DNA of 64,000 nt from Lysobacter_K koreensis (GTDB taxonomy: Bacteria > Pseudomonadota > Gammaproteobacteria > Xanthomonadales > Xanthomonadaceae): NCBI RefSeq assembly GCF_042677045.1, contig NZ_JBHTIH010000007.1, positions 62,001 to 126,000 of the forward strand. Direction: 5' to 3'. Under the pieces are notes generated by a model. It was not told where the DNA came from. It was given only the letters and a program-made list of their open reading frames with translations, and ran no database searches. Positions 43,679 to 55,500 of this stretch are shown here, piece after piece (the stretch's first letter is position 1; the number at the start of each line of letters is the position of its first letter). Both the position numbers and the translations under genes were made by a program.

Positions 43679-44950
43679 ATGATCAGCGACACCTCCGGGC
43701 AAGACCGCGTCCTCAGCGCATCCGCGGCCCCCTCGCAGCGCCGCCGCCTGCTGATCGGCGGCGCCATCGCGCTGGCGCTGGTCGCGCTGTCCGTTCCCAC
43801 ATTGGGCCGCTGGCTGGGCGCGCAACAATCGGTCAGCGGCGAGCGCCTGCGCATCGCCCAGGTCACGCGCGGCACGCTGGTGCGCGATGTCGCGGTGCAA
43901 GGCCGGCTGGTCGCCGCGGTCAGCCCGACCCTGTACGCGCCGGCGGCCGGCATCGTCACGCTCAAGGTGCAGGCCGGCGACAGCATCAAGCCGGGGCAGG
44001 TGCTGGCCGAGATCGACAGCCCGGAGCTGCGCAGCCGCCTGACCCAGGAGCAGACCACGCTGGCCACTCTCGAGGGCGAAGCCAGCCGCGCCGGACTGGA
44101 TGCGCAGCGGGTGCGCTCGGCCGCGCGCAGCCTGCTGGACCAGGCCGAAATCGAGCGGCAGGCGGCCGTGCGCGACCTCGAGCGCAACCAGCGCGCGTTC
44201 GACGGCGGCGCGGTGGCGCAGGTCGACGTGGCGCGCGCGCAAGACGCATTGAAGAAGGCCGAGATCGGCGTCGCCCACGCGCGCCAGGATCGCGACCTGC
44301 AGGGCCAGGGCGCCGGCCTCGACACCCGCAACAAGCACCTGCTGGCGCAGCGCCAGCGTTCGATCGTGGCCGAGCTGCAGCGCCAAGTCGCGGGACTCAC
44401 CATCCGTTCGCCAGTCGAGGGCATGGTCGGCACCGTCGCGATCGCCGACCGCACCGTGGTGCCCGATCGCCAGGCGCTGCTGACCGTGGTCGACCTGCGC
44501 GAGCTGGAGGTCGAGCTGCCGGTGCCGGAGAGCTACGCCGACGACCTGGCGCTGGGCATGGCCGCGGAGATCGGCTACGGCGGCAAGACCTATCCGGGCA
44601 AGTTGCGTTCGGTGTCGCCGGAGGTGGTCAACGGCCAGGTGCTCGCGCGCGTGCGCTTCGACGGTGCACCGCCGGCAGGCCTGCGTCAGAACCAGCGCGT
44701 CAGCACGCGCGTGCTGATCGAAGCCAAGCCCAACGTGCTGGTGGTTCAGCGCGGCCCGTTCATGGATGCCGGTGGCGGCCGCAACGCCTACGTGGTCGAC
44801 GGCGATACCGCGCGCAAGCGCACGATCGCGACCGGCGCCAGCAGCCTGGCGGAGATCGAGATCGTGTCCGGCCTGCGCGAGGGCGAGCGCATCGTGATTT
44901 CCGACACCGCTTCATTCAACGGGGCCGAGCAGGTCCTGATCAACGATTGA
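43679..44950 (+). CDS. MacA-like periplasmic adaptor (HlyD family)
   Basis: A 423-residue membrane fusion protein. One N-terminal membrane helix (about residues 20-42), lipoyl half (VAAVSPTLYAPAAGIVTLKV near 78), a long coiled-coil hairpin (about 115-220), second lipoyl half (LTIRSPVEGMVGTVAIADR near 240), and the beta-barrel domain. It would connect the ABC permeases encoded downstream to an outer-membrane channel. First gene of a six-gene efflux and regulation operon. Confidence 0.93.
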   Translation: MISDTSGQDRVLSASAAPSQRRRLLIGGAIALALVALSVPTLGRWLGAQQSVSGERLRIAQVTRGTLVRDVAVQGRLVAAVSPTLYAPAAGIVTLKVQAGDSIKPGQVLAEIDSPELRSRLTQEQTTLATLEGEASRAGLDAQRVRSAARSLLDQAEIERQAAVRDLERNQRAFDGGAVAQVDVARAQDALKKAEIGVAHARQDRDLQGQGAGLDTRNKHLLAQRQRSIVAELQRQVAGLTIRSPVEGMVGTVAIADRTVVPDRQALLTVVDLRELEVELPVPESYADDLALGMAAEIGYGGKTYPGKLRSVSPEVVNGQVLARVRFDGAPPAGLRQNQRVSTRVLIEAKPNVLVVQRGPFMDAGGGRNAYVVDGDTARKRTIATGASSLAEIEIVSGLREGERIVISDTASFNGAEQVLIND

Positions 44951-44963
44951 CCGAGCGTTGCCT

Positions 44964-45036
44964 GATTTGACCGAATTGCCAGGCCGAATTGCCAGGCCGA
45001 ACTGCCCGACCGCATTGCCCCACCGAATTGCCGCAA
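44964..45036. repeat. 13-bp tandem repeat between adaptor and ATPase genes
   Basis: About five imperfect copies of GAATTGCCAGGCC (variants GAACTGCCCGACC, GCATTGCCCCACC, GAATTGCCGCAAG) fill the gap between the adaptor stop and the ATPase ribosome site. A small, young slippage array inside the operon. Confidence 0.85.
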
Positions 45037-45048
45037 GGAGAACCCGCG

Positions 45049-45786
<738 letters not shown>

Positions 45787-45796
45787 GGATTCCGCC

Positions 45797-47110
45797 ATGT
45801 TCGGCTACTACCTCCGCCTGGCGCTGATATCGCTCAAGCGCAACCGCATGCTCACCGCGCTGATGATCGCCGCGATCGCGCTCGGCATCGGCATGTCGAT
45901 GACCTCGATGACCGTGCTGCACGTGATGAGCGGCAACCCGCTCGCGCACAAGGACACGCAGGTGCGGCGCGTGCAGGTCGACAACTGGACCGAGCCGTTC
46001 GACGAGGACGACCCGACCGAGGCACCGACCCTGATGACCTACCGCGACGTCACCAACCTGATGGCGGCCAAGCAGGCCGAGCACCAGGCGGCGTTCTTCC
46101 CCAACTACCTGTCGATCGAGCCGGACAAGCGCGAGGTCAAGCCGTACATGGTCGAGGTGCTGTTCACCACCGCCGGCTTCTTCCCGATCTTCGAGCCGCC
46201 GTTCCAGTACGGCAGTGGCTGGGGCGCCGACGAGGACCGCAACGCCGGCCGCGTCGCGGTGATCAGCCGGGCGACCAACGACAAGTTGTTCGGCGGACAG
46301 AACAGCGTCGGCAAGCGCGTGCGCATGGACGGCGAGGAGTACCGCGTGGTCGGCGTGCTCGACGACTGGCAGCCCACGCCCCGCGTGTACCATATTTCCG
46401 GCGGCGCCTTCGGCGATCCGCAGGAGGTCTACGTGCCGTTCCAGATCGGTATCGGCAAGGAGTTGCAGAGTTCGTCCAACAACAGCTGCGACCAGGAGAG
46501 CGGCAGCGGCTACCAGAACTGGCTCAATTCCGAGTGCATCTGGCTCGACATGTGGGTGCAGGTCAAGGATGCCGACGACGCGCAGCGCTACAAGGCCTTC
46601 CTCGACGGCTATGTCGAAGACCAGAAGCGCTCCGGCCGGTTCCCGCGCCCGCTCAACAACAAGCTGCGCTCGGTGTCGGAGTGGCTGGAATCGCAGCGCG
46701 TGGTCAGCCGCGACGCACGCACCCAGGTGTGGCTGGCGTTCGCGTTCTTCATGGTGTGCCTGATCAACACGGTCGGCCTGCTGCTGGCCAAGTTCATGGG
46801 CAAGGCCCCGGAAATTGGATTGCGCCGCGCGGTCGGCGCCAGCAAGCCGGCGTTGTTCGCGCAGTACCTGACAGAGGCCGGCATCATCGGTATCGCCGGT
46901 GGCGTGTTCGGCCTGGCGCTCACCGGGCTGGGCCTGCTCGCCTTGCGCAAGCTCTACACCGGCACCGCGACCGAGAAGCTCGCCCAGCTCGACTGGACGA
47001 TGGTCGGCCTGTCGCTGCTGATCGCGCTGGCCGCCAGCCTGCTCGCCGGTCTGTACCCGACCTGGCGCGCGTGCCAGGTGCAGCCCGCCACCCAGCTCAA
47101 GACGCAGTAA
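45797..47110 (+). CDS. MacB-type ABC permease, subunit 1
   Basis: A 437-residue permease of the FtsX/MacB class: an N-terminal membrane helix (about residues 16-42), a large periplasmic MacB-PCD domain (about 45-295), and three C-terminal helices (about 320-340, 365-390, 405-425), with GLRRAVGASKPALFAQYLTE after the second. The ATG follows a weak ribosome site, 10 bases after the ATPase stop. Confidence 0.93.
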   Translation: MFGYYLRLALISLKRNRMLTALMIAAIALGIGMSMTSMTVLHVMSGNPLAHKDTQVRRVQVDNWTEPFDEDDPTEAPTLMTYRDVTNLMAAKQAEHQAAFFPNYLSIEPDKREVKPYMVEVLFTTAGFFPIFEPPFQYGSGWGADEDRNAGRVAVISRATNDKLFGGQNSVGKRVRMDGEEYRVVGVLDDWQPTPRVYHISGGAFGDPQEVYVPFQIGIGKELQSSSNNSCDQESGSGYQNWLNSECIWLDMWVQVKDADDAQRYKAFLDGYVEDQKRSGRFPRPLNNKLRSVSEWLESQRVVSRDARTQVWLAFAFFMVCLINTVGLLLAKFMGKAPEIGLRRAVGASKPALFAQYLTEAGIIGIAGGVFGLALTGLGLLALRKLYTGTATEKLAQLDWTMVGLSLLIALAASLLAGLYPTWRACQVQPATQLKTQ

Positions 47111-47129
47111 GCACGCCAGGAGTCATGCC

Positions 47130-48365
47130 ATGGAATTCCGTCCCGTAATGAACGCGCTGATGCGCAACAAGGCTGGCCTGCTGCTGATCGCGTTCCAGGT
47201 GGCGATCACCCTCGCGATCGTCTGCAACAGCGTCTTCATCATCCTGCAGCGCATCGAGAAGGTGAACCGCCCAAGCGGCCTCGACGATGCCAACATCTTC
47301 GCCATCGCCAGCCTCGGCTACGCGTCGGGCTACGACCTCGCCGGCGCGATCCGCGAGGACCTCGAGATGATCCGCGCGCTGCCGGGCGTGGTCGATGCGA
47401 CCACGATCAACTCCGTGCCGCTGTCCAACGGTGGCTGGAGCGAGGGCATCTCCGACCAGGCCGACTCGGTGCCCGAGGACAAGCGTCGCAACGAGCCCAG
47501 CGCGATCTACATGGTCGACGAGCACGGTACGCAGGCGCTGGGCGTGCGCGTCATCGCCGGCCGCGACCTCAACGCGAGCGACGTCAGCGTGCGCGGCAAG
47601 GAGGACAAGGGCTCGCTCGCCTCGGTACTGGTCACCCAGGCGCTCGCCGACGCGCTGTTTCCCGATGGCGCGGTCGGAAAGCAGGTCTATACCAGCCTGT
47701 CCGGCAACGACGGTGCAGTCACCATCGTCGGCGTGGTCGAGCGGCTGCAGGCGCCGTGGGTGGGCTGGGACAAGGTCGAACACGCGATGCTGATCCCGCA
47801 GGTGTCGATCGGCGAATTCAACGACACCGAAGCGCGATACCTGATCCGCACCGAACCGGGCCAGCGTGACACCCTGATCAAGGCAGTCGAAGCCCGCCTG
47901 GGCGAGATCAACAGCGGCCGCATCGTGCGCGAGCCGAAGACGCTGGAGGAGATCCGCGGCGAAAGCTACCGGCAGGACCGGGCGATGACGATCGTGCTCG
48001 GCACCGTGATCGTTGCGCTGCTAACGGTGACCGGGCTGGGCATCGTCGGCATGGCCAGCTTCTGGGTCACCCGGCGCACCAAGCAGATCGGCACGCGCCG
48101 CGCGCTGGGCGCGCGTCGGTTCGACATCCGTCGCTACTTCATGATCGAGAACCTGATCGTGATCGGCATCGGCGTCGCGCTCGGGCTGGTGTTCACCTAT
48201 GGCTTCAACCTGTGGCTGATGCAGCACTACGAGCTGCCGCGCCTGTCGTGGTACTACGCACCGATCGGCGCGCTGGTGGTGCTGCTGCTCGGGCAGCTGG
48301 CGGTGTTCGGCCCGGCCACGCGCGCGACGCGGGTGTCGCCGGCGGTCGCGACCCGCACGGTCTAA
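47130..48365 (+). CDS. MacB-type ABC permease, subunit 2
   Basis: A 411-residue permease with the same topology as the previous gene: N-terminal helix (about residues 14-37), periplasmic domain (about 40-280), and three C-terminal helices, with WVTRRTKQIGTRRALGARR after the second. The pair would form a heterodimeric permease. It follows 19 bases after subunit 1. Confidence 0.93.
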   Translation: MEFRPVMNALMRNKAGLLLIAFQVAITLAIVCNSVFIILQRIEKVNRPSGLDDANIFAIASLGYASGYDLAGAIREDLEMIRALPGVVDATTINSVPLSNGGWSEGISDQADSVPEDKRRNEPSAIYMVDEHGTQALGVRVIAGRDLNASDVSVRGKEDKGSLASVLVTQALADALFPDGAVGKQVYTSLSGNDGAVTIVGVVERLQAPWVGWDKVEHAMLIPQVSIGEFNDTEARYLIRTEPGQRDTLIKAVEARLGEINSGRIVREPKTLEEIRGESYRQDRAMTIVLGTVIVALLTVTGLGIVGMASFWVTRRTKQIGTRRALGARRFDIRRYFMIENLIVIGIGVALGLVFTYGFNLWLMQHYELPRLSWYYAPIGALVVLLLGQLAVFGPATRATRVSPAVATRTV

Positions 48366-48425
48366 CGACGACGCGTCGTGGCGGCGCCCGGGCCAGGACG
48401 ACCCGGGCGCTGCTACGCTGAACCC

Positions 48426-49760
<1,335 letters not shown>

Positions 49761-49764
49761 CCCC

Positions 49765-51081
49765 ATGCACACGCCGCGACGCCGCTTCTCGCTGGCCGGC
49801 AAGCTCGCGCTGCTGCTGTTCTGCGTGGCGCTGGCCGGCATCGCCGCGACGGCGCTGTTCGCGTGGCTGCTCGACAACCTCGCGCTGGGCGCCAGCATCG
49901 GCCTGCTGCTGTGCGCGCCACTGGCGCTGTGGGCCGCGCATCGGTATCTGGCCCCGCAGTTGAGTCTGTTCCGCGCGCTGTCGGGGTCGGTGGCGAGCTT
50001 CCGCGACGGCGACTTCAGCTTCAGCCTGGCACGCCGCTCCAACGACGAACTCGACGACCTAGTCGCCGCCCACAACGAACTGGGCGACGTCCTGCGCGAG
50101 GAACGCCAGTCGCTGTTTCAGCGCGAGCTGCTGCTCGACACCGTGGTGCAGAACACCCCGGTCGCGCTGCTGCTGGCCGAGCCGCGCGGCGCGATCGTCT
50201 ACGGCAACCTGGCCGCAAGGCAGCTGTTCAACGATGGCCGCAAGGTCGAAGGCCTGCATTTCGCGCCGCTGATGGCGCGCGCGCCGGCGCCGCTGCGCCA
50301 GGCGCTGGGCGAAGGCCGCGACCGGCTGTTCTCGTTCGACTACGCCGGCCAGGAGGAGACCTACCACCTCGCGCGCCGCAACTTCCACCTCAACGGCCGC
50401 GTGCACGCGCTGTACCTGTTCAAGCGCCTGACGGCCGAGCTCAGCCGCCAAGAAGTGGCGACGTGGAAGAAGGTTATCCGCGTGATCAGCCACGAGTTGA
50501 ACAACTCGCTGGCGCCGATCACCTCGCTCGCGCATTCGGGCGCGGAGCTGCTGCGCCGCGGCGAACCCGACAAGCTCGGGCGCATCTTCGACACCATCGA
50601 GGAACGCGCGCGCCACCTGCACGGCTTCCTGCGCGCCTACTCGAGCGTGGCCAAACTGCCGGCGCCCGTGCCCGAAGCAGTCGAATGGAACACGTTCCTG
50701 GCCAGCCTCAAGGCGCACTACCCGTTCGCACAGGAGGCCACGCCGCCGACGACCCTCGCCCATTTCGATCCCGCCCAGATCGAGCAGGCGCTGATCAACA
50801 TGCTGAAGAATGCCCACGAATCCGGCTCGCCACCGGAACAGGTGACGCTGGCCGTGCACCCGCTCGGCCGGCACCTGCGCATCGACGTCAGCGATCGCGG
50901 ACCGGGCATGTCCGACGCGGTGCTAGCCAACGCGCTGGTGCCGTTCTACTCGACCAAGCGCACCGGCAGCGGCCTCGGCCTGGCCTTGGTGCGCGAGATC
51001 GCCGAAGCGCACGGCGGCCGCATCGCCCTGGCCAACCGCGAAGGCGGCGGGCTGTGCGTGAGCCTGACGCTGCCCGCGTAG
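49765..51081 (+). CDS. Sensor histidine kinase
   Basis: A 438-residue membrane histidine kinase: two N-terminal membrane helices (about residues 12-32 and 38-58), a HAMP-like/linker region, a PAS-like part (about 120-210), the H box VISHELNNSLAPITSL (near 245), N box INMLKNAHESG, G1 DRGPGM and G2 GSGLGLALVREI. It starts 4 bases after the response regulator stop, so they form a two-component pair controlling the upstream pump. A dispersed repeat overlaps its stop codon. Confidence 0.94.
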   Translation: MHTPRRRFSLAGKLALLLFCVALAGIAATALFAWLLDNLALGASIGLLLCAPLALWAAHRYLAPQLSLFRALSGSVASFRDGDFSFSLARRSNDELDDLVAAHNELGDVLREERQSLFQRELLLDTVVQNTPVALLLAEPRGAIVYGNLAARQLFNDGRKVEGLHFAPLMARAPAPLRQALGEGRDRLFSFDYAGQEETYHLARRNFHLNGRVHALYLFKRLTAELSRQEVATWKKVIRVISHELNNSLAPITSLAHSGAELLRRGEPDKLGRIFDTIEERARHLHGFLRAYSSVAKLPAPVPEAVEWNTFLASLKAHYPFAQEATPPTTLAHFDPAQIEQALINMLKNAHESGSPPEQVTLAVHPLGRHLRIDVSDRGPGMSDAVLANALVPFYSTKRTGSGLGLALVREIAEAHGGRIALANREGGGLCVSLTLPA

Positions 51082-51178
51082 GGCGGGTTTCAACCCGCCG
51101 TCGTGGATCTACGTTGTTCGGACCGCCGAGGTTTCGCGGCTGACGACGCCGGCGATGGCGGGTTGAAACCCGCCCTAC
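51078..51178. repeat. Two inverted copies of the GTAGGGCGGGTTTCAACCCGCC repeat
   Basis: A forward copy (51078-51099) overlapping the kinase stop and an inverted copy (GGCGGGTTGAAACCCGCCCTAC in two parts, 51157-51178). Same family as at 6047. Together they can form a large stem that may end the efflux operon transcript. Confidence 0.85.
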
Positions 51179-51199
51179 CTCCTCAACGCGGTCTCTTCT

Positions 51200-51525
51200 G
51201 CGGCCGCTGCCGCACCAGACGAAACCTAACGCCGATTGGGAGTTAACCGCGCCGCCGCGCGCCGCGATGGTCAACACCCGCGCCACTAGGCTTTGGGTTT
51301 CTTGATCGGTCGTTGCCGCGCCAGATGAAACCTCACGCCGATTGGGAGATAACCGCGCCGCCGCGCGCCGCGATGGTCAACGCCCGCGCCACTAGGCTTT
51401 GGGTTTCTTGACCGGTCGTTGCCGCGCCAGACGAAACCTCACCCGATTGGGAGATAGCCGCGCCGCCGCGCGTCGTGATGGTCAACGCCCGCGCTACTAG
51501 GCTTTGGGTTTCTTGACCGGTCGTT
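51200..51525. repeat. Triplicated glmU 3' end and downstream sequence
   Basis: Three tandem units of about 105-106 bp, marked by AGGCTTTGGGTTTCTTGA at 51288, 51394 and 51499. The last unit includes the true glmU stop and its final codons (RPVKKPKA); the other two are non-coding copies downstream. A middle part with ATTGGGAG and CGCGCCGCCGCGCG occurs in each unit. There is no gene in 51082-51496. Confidence 0.9.
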
Positions 51526-52870
51526 GCCACCCATCCAGCGTGACCTGCCGCGCGCGCGCCACGGTCAACTCGCCGGCCGGCGCGTCCTTGGTGATCACCG
51601 AACCGGCCGCGATGGTCGCGTCCTTGCCGACCGTCACCGGCGCCACCAGCGACGCATTGGAGCCGATGAACGCGCCGTCCTCGATCGTGGTGGTGAACTT
51701 GTTGGCGCCGTCGTAGTTGCAGGTGATGGTGCCCGCGCCGACGTTGACGCCGCTGCCGATCACCGCATCGCCCAGGTAGCTCAGGTGGTTGGCCTTGCTG
51801 GTCACGCCGAGCCTGGCGTTCTTGGTCTCGACGAAATTGCCGATATGCACGCCATCGGCGAGCACGGTGCCCGGGCGCAGCCGCGCGAACGGCCCGATCA
51901 GCGCCGCGCCCTCGACCACCACCCCGTCCAGGTCGCAGTGCGCGCGCACCTCGGTGCCGGGGCCGAGCTTGACGTCCTTGAGCCGGCAGAACGGGCCGAT
52001 GCGCACGCCATCGGCCAGTTCGACGATTCCCTCAAGCACCACGTCGACATCGATCTCCACGTCCATGCCCACGCTGACCTCGCCGCGCTGGTCGTAGCGC
52101 GCCGGGTCGACCAGGCGCGCGCCGGCCACGCACAGCGCGCGCGCGGCGCGGCGCTGGAACGCGCGCTCCAGCTGCGCCAGCTGCCACGGGTCGTTGGCGC
52201 CCTCGACCTCGACCGGGTCGTGCACGTGGACCATTTCGGCGGCGCTGAACTCGGCCGCGGCCGACGCGAACACGTCGGTCAGGTAGAACTCGCCCTGCAC
52301 GTTGTCGTTGTCCAGGTAGTCCAGCCAGCGCCGCAGCGGTTCGCCGTCGGCGACCAGGATGCCGGTGTTGACGGTGCGGATCTGGCGCTGTTCCTCGTCG
52401 GCGTCCTTGTGCTCGACGATGCGGCCGACGCGGCCTTCCGCGTCGCGCACGATGCGGCCGTAACCGGTCGGGTCGGCCAGGTCGGCGACCAGCACCGCGA
52501 GCCGGCCGGGCGCGTCGAGCAAGCGCTGCAGGGTCTCGGCCGCGATCAACGGCACGTCGCCGTACAGCACCAGCACGCGCGCGTCGGGCGGCACGCCAGG
52601 CAACGCATGTTGCAAGGCGTGGCCGGTACCCAGGCGCTGCGCCTGCTCGGCCCAGTGCAGGTCGGATTGCTCAGCGAACGCCGCCAGCACCGCATCGCCG
52701 CCATGGCCGTGCACCACGTGGATGCCGGCCGGCTGCAGCGCGCGCGTGGTCGCGATCACATGCGCCAGCATCGGTCGCCCGGCGATCTTCTGCAGCACCT
52801 TCGGCAACGCCGACTTCATGCGCTTGCCTTCGCCGGCGGCGAGGATGACGACGTGCAGTGGTGCGGTCAT
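51497..52870 (-). CDS. glmU: Bifunctional UDP-GlcNAc pyrophosphorylase / GlcN-1-P acetyltransferase
   Basis: Makes UDP-GlcNAc from glucosamine-1-phosphate. The 457-residue protein has the N-terminal uridyltransferase domain (VVILAAGEGKRMKSALPKVL) and the C-terminal left-handed beta-helix acetyltransferase domain (hexapeptide pattern, NHLSYLGDAVIGSGVNVGAG near 385). The ATG at 52870 is chosen from the family start MTAPLHVVILAAG. The gene encodes the last step before peptidoglycan and LPS branches, complementary to glmS. Confidence 0.97.
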   Translation of the reverse strand: MTAPLHVVILAAGEGKRMKSALPKVLQKIAGRPMLAHVIATTRALQPAGIHVVHGHGGDAVLAAFAEQSDLHWAEQAQRLGTGHALQHALPGVPPDARVLVLYGDVPLIAAETLQRLLDAPGRLAVLVADLADPTGYGRIVRDAEGRVGRIVEHKDADEEQRQIRTVNTGILVADGEPLRRWLDYLDNDNVQGEFYLTDVFASAAAEFSAAEMVHVHDPVEVEGANDPWQLAQLERAFQRRAARALCVAGARLVDPARYDQRGEVSVGMDVEIDVDVVLEGIVELADGVRIGPFCRLKDVKLGPGTEVRAHCDLDGVVVEGAALIGPFARLRPGTVLADGVHIGNFVETKNARLGVTSKANHLSYLGDAVIGSGVNVGAGTITCNYDGANKFTTTIEDGAFIGSNASLVAPVTVGKDATIAAGSVITKDAPAGELTVARARQVTLDGWQRPVKKPKA

Positions 52871-53065
52871 GCGGACTCCAGTTATTGGGCGGACGTGCCA
52901 ACACGACACGGCGGGGAAAGCGTTCGGCCTGCGCCATTCCCGCGCGTGCAGGCGCCATTGTCTTCGCGCACTGTCGCTTCGGCGGTGATGACGCACCCCT
53001 GAGTGTGGGCAGTTGAGGCGCGCGCGGGACTGATTCTATCCGCGACGCGCTGCTAGGATGCCGCG

Positions 53066-55120
53066 GTGCCGGCCTCCCCCTTTTCACCCCCCGTCCCGCG
53101 CGCGCGCTGGCCTGAAGCCCTGGTCTGGGCCGGCGTGGCCGCCTGCGTGGCCGGATTCTTCGCCCACCGCCTGTGGCAATCGCTGCCGGCCGCGCGTTTC
53201 GGCGAGAGCCTGCTGCTCGCTGGCCTGGCCGGCCTGATCGCGTGGCCACTGCGGCGCTGGCGTGGCTGGGCGTGGGCCGATGCGCTCGCACTGGTGTGGT
53301 TACTGGCGTTGCTGGTCTTGACCGGAATCGTGCCGGCAGTGGCCGTGATCGCCATCGCCTGCGCCGCGGCGGGCTTGGGCAGCGCGCTGGTCGGCGCGAC
53401 GCGGCCGTTGCTCGCGTTGCTCGCCGGGCTGGCAATGTTGGCCGCCGTGGTCGGCTGGACCTTGCCGCTGCCGGTGCATCGCTGGTGGGTCTACGCACCG
53501 TTGCTGGGACTGGCAATCGTGGCGCGCCGTGATGCGTTGCGCGCGCAAGCCGCGATCCTGACTGGCGGGTGGCGGCAAGCCGTGGACGCGTCCCCGCAGG
53601 CGGCGGCGTGGACGACGCTGTTGCTCGGCCTGGCCGCGGCCGGCGCCTGGCTGCCGACCATGCAGCACGACGACCTCGCCTATCACCTCGGCCTGCCCTG
53701 GCAGTTGCTGCTGCACGGGCGCTATGCGCTCGACCCGAGCCACCAGGTGTGGGCGCTCGCGCCGTGGGCCGGCGACGTGCTGCAGGCGATCGCGCAGGTG
53801 CTGGCGCGCGCTGAGGCCCGCAGCGCGTTCAATGCGCTGTGGTTCGTCGCGACCGCGGCGGGCTTGTGGCAGCTCGCTGCGGCGCTGGGCCTGCGGCCTG
53901 CGATGCGCTGGGCAACGCTCGCTGTGTACGCCAGCCTGCCGCTGGTGGCCGCGCTGCTCGGCGGGATGCAGACCGAAACACCGGCGACCGCGGTCACCGT
54001 CGCGTTGGCCGCGCTGGTTTTCGATGAGCGCGCGGGCGACAAGCGCGTTCTCGACGATGACCCGCGCCGGCGCCGCATCCTGATCGCCGCCGCCTTGCTG
54101 TTCGGCCTGCTGTGCGCGCTCAAGCAGCTGCACGGCCTCACCGCCTTGCCGCTGCTGGCCTGGGCGGCGTGGCGCGGGCGCAGCCGGATCGACTCCCTCG
54201 GATTGCTGCTGGCGCTGGCGGGCGCGCTGGCGGTCGCCGCGTCGAGCTACACCTATGCGTGGCTGGTCGCCGGCAACCCGGTGCTGCCGCTGCTCAACGA
54301 CGTGTTCGCGTCGCCGTACTTCGCCGCGGCCAACTTCAACGATTCCCGTTGGCAGTCCGGGTTGGGCGCCGACACGCCATGGCGGCTGACCTTCGACACC
54401 GCGCGTTATCTCGAGGGCTGGAGCGGTGGCATCGGTTTCGTACTCGTCGCCCTTGGCGGCGCGTGGGCGCTCGCGTTCGCCGACGCGCGCACTCGCGCGC
54501 TGGCGGTATGCGCGACCCTGGCGATGGGGCTGGCGTTGCTGCCGTTGCAGTACGCGCGTTACCTGCACCCGGGGATGGTGCTGCTGCTGCCCGCCCTGCT
54601 CGCGGCGATCGACCGCCGCATCGACGCGCGCCGCGCAGCCTGGCTGGTCGCCGGCCTGTGCGTGCTGAACCTGGCCTTCCAGGCGAACGCGCAATGGTTC
54701 CTGCATACCGGCGGCATCAAGCGCAGCGTTGCCGCCCTAGGCGGCGACATGCCGTTGTTCGCCCGCTACGTTCCCGAACGCTTGCTCGCCGCCGCGATCC
54801 GCGAGCGCGCGCCCGGCAGCGGCCGTGTGCTGGTGCTCGATCCGGCGATGCCGTATTACGCCGAGCTCGCCGGCCGCGGCCGCAGCACCGCCTGGTACGA
54901 CCCCAAGCTCGAAGCCGCGCGCACCGCGGCCGACGCCGACGCCAGCGGCGCGGCCTGGAGCGCGTTACTGCAGCGCGAACGCATCGCCGAGGTCATCGTG
55001 CGCCCCGCCAGCCTGACGCCCGCGCAACGCGCCGGCCTGCAACGCGTCGGCGCCCGCCGCGACCTCGTCGTCGATGAAGCGCAGTGGTGGCGCATCCCCA
55101 CGCGCGAGGCCGCGCCGTGA
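53066..55120 (+). CDS. Large polytopic membrane protein, glycosyltransferase-like
   Basis: A 684-residue protein with about 12-14 membrane helices and a C-terminal soluble part. The segment TMQHDDLAYHLGLPWQLLLHG near residue 195 resembles the first-loop acidic motif of GT-C glycosyltransferases (GT39/ArnT type). It probably transfers a sugar from a polyprenyl phosphate to an envelope or surface target, which is inferred. No ATG is available; a GTG at 53066 is used. It is coupled to gtrA downstream (GTGA overlap). Confidence 0.8.
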   Translation: MPASPFSPPVPRARWPEALVWAGVAACVAGFFAHRLWQSLPAARFGESLLLAGLAGLIAWPLRRWRGWAWADALALVWLLALLVLTGIVPAVAVIAIACAAAGLGSALVGATRPLLALLAGLAMLAAVVGWTLPLPVHRWWVYAPLLGLAIVARRDALRAQAAILTGGWRQAVDASPQAAAWTTLLLGLAAAGAWLPTMQHDDLAYHLGLPWQLLLHGRYALDPSHQVWALAPWAGDVLQAIAQVLARAEARSAFNALWFVATAAGLWQLAAALGLRPAMRWATLAVYASLPLVAALLGGMQTETPATAVTVALAALVFDERAGDKRVLDDDPRRRRILIAAALLFGLLCALKQLHGLTALPLLAWAAWRGRSRIDSLGLLLALAGALAVAASSYTYAWLVAGNPVLPLLNDVFASPYFAAANFNDSRWQSGLGADTPWRLTFDTARYLEGWSGGIGFVLVALGGAWALAFADARTRALAVCATLAMGLALLPLQYARYLHPGMVLLLPALLAAIDRRIDARRAAWLVAGLCVLNLAFQANAQWFLHTGGIKRSVAALGGDMPLFARYVPERLLAAAIRERAPGSGRVLVLDPAMPYYAELAGRGRSTAWYDPKLEAARTAADADASGAAWSALLQRERIAEVIVRPASLTPAQRAGLQRVGARRDLVVDEAQWWRIPTREAAP

Positions 55121-55500
55121 GCCTCAAGCGCCAGAGTCGCCACTACCTCGCGATCGGCATCGTGCAATGGCTGCTCGACTGGGGCGTGATGGTCGGCCTC
55201 AGCCACCTCGGCCTGCCGGTCGAAGCGGCCAACGTCGCCGGCCGCATCAGCGGCGCCTTGCTCGGCTTCTGGCTTAACGGCCGCATCACCTTCGCCGGCG
55301 ACGACACCCAGGTCGGCCACCGCCAGTTCGTCCGCTTCGTGATGATGTGGCTGCTGACGACCCTGATCAGCACCTTTGCGATCGGCGCGATCGACGACGC
55401 GGTCGGCTTGAAGTGGACCTGGCTGGCGAAGCCCGGCGTGGAGCTAATTCTGGGCGGGTTCGGCTTCCTGCTGTCGCGGCACTGGGTGTATCGGCGATAG
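55117..55500 (+). CDS. GtrA family membrane protein
   Basis: A 127-residue four-helix protein matching GtrA, proteins that move or assist polyprenyl-linked sugars (GFWLNGRITF and the ending LSRHWVYRR are typical). The GTG start overlaps the TGA of the upstream gene. A flippase role for the lipid-linked donor of the upstream glycosyltransferase-like protein is reasonable. Its 3' part overlaps a convergent open frame by 134 bases. Confidence 0.9.
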   Translation: MSLKRQSRHYLAIGIVQWLLDWGVMVGLSHLGLPVEAANVAGRISGALLGFWLNGRITFAGDDTQVGHRQFVRFVMMWLLTTLISTFAIGAIDDAVGLKWTWLAKPGVELILGGFGFLLSRHWVYRR

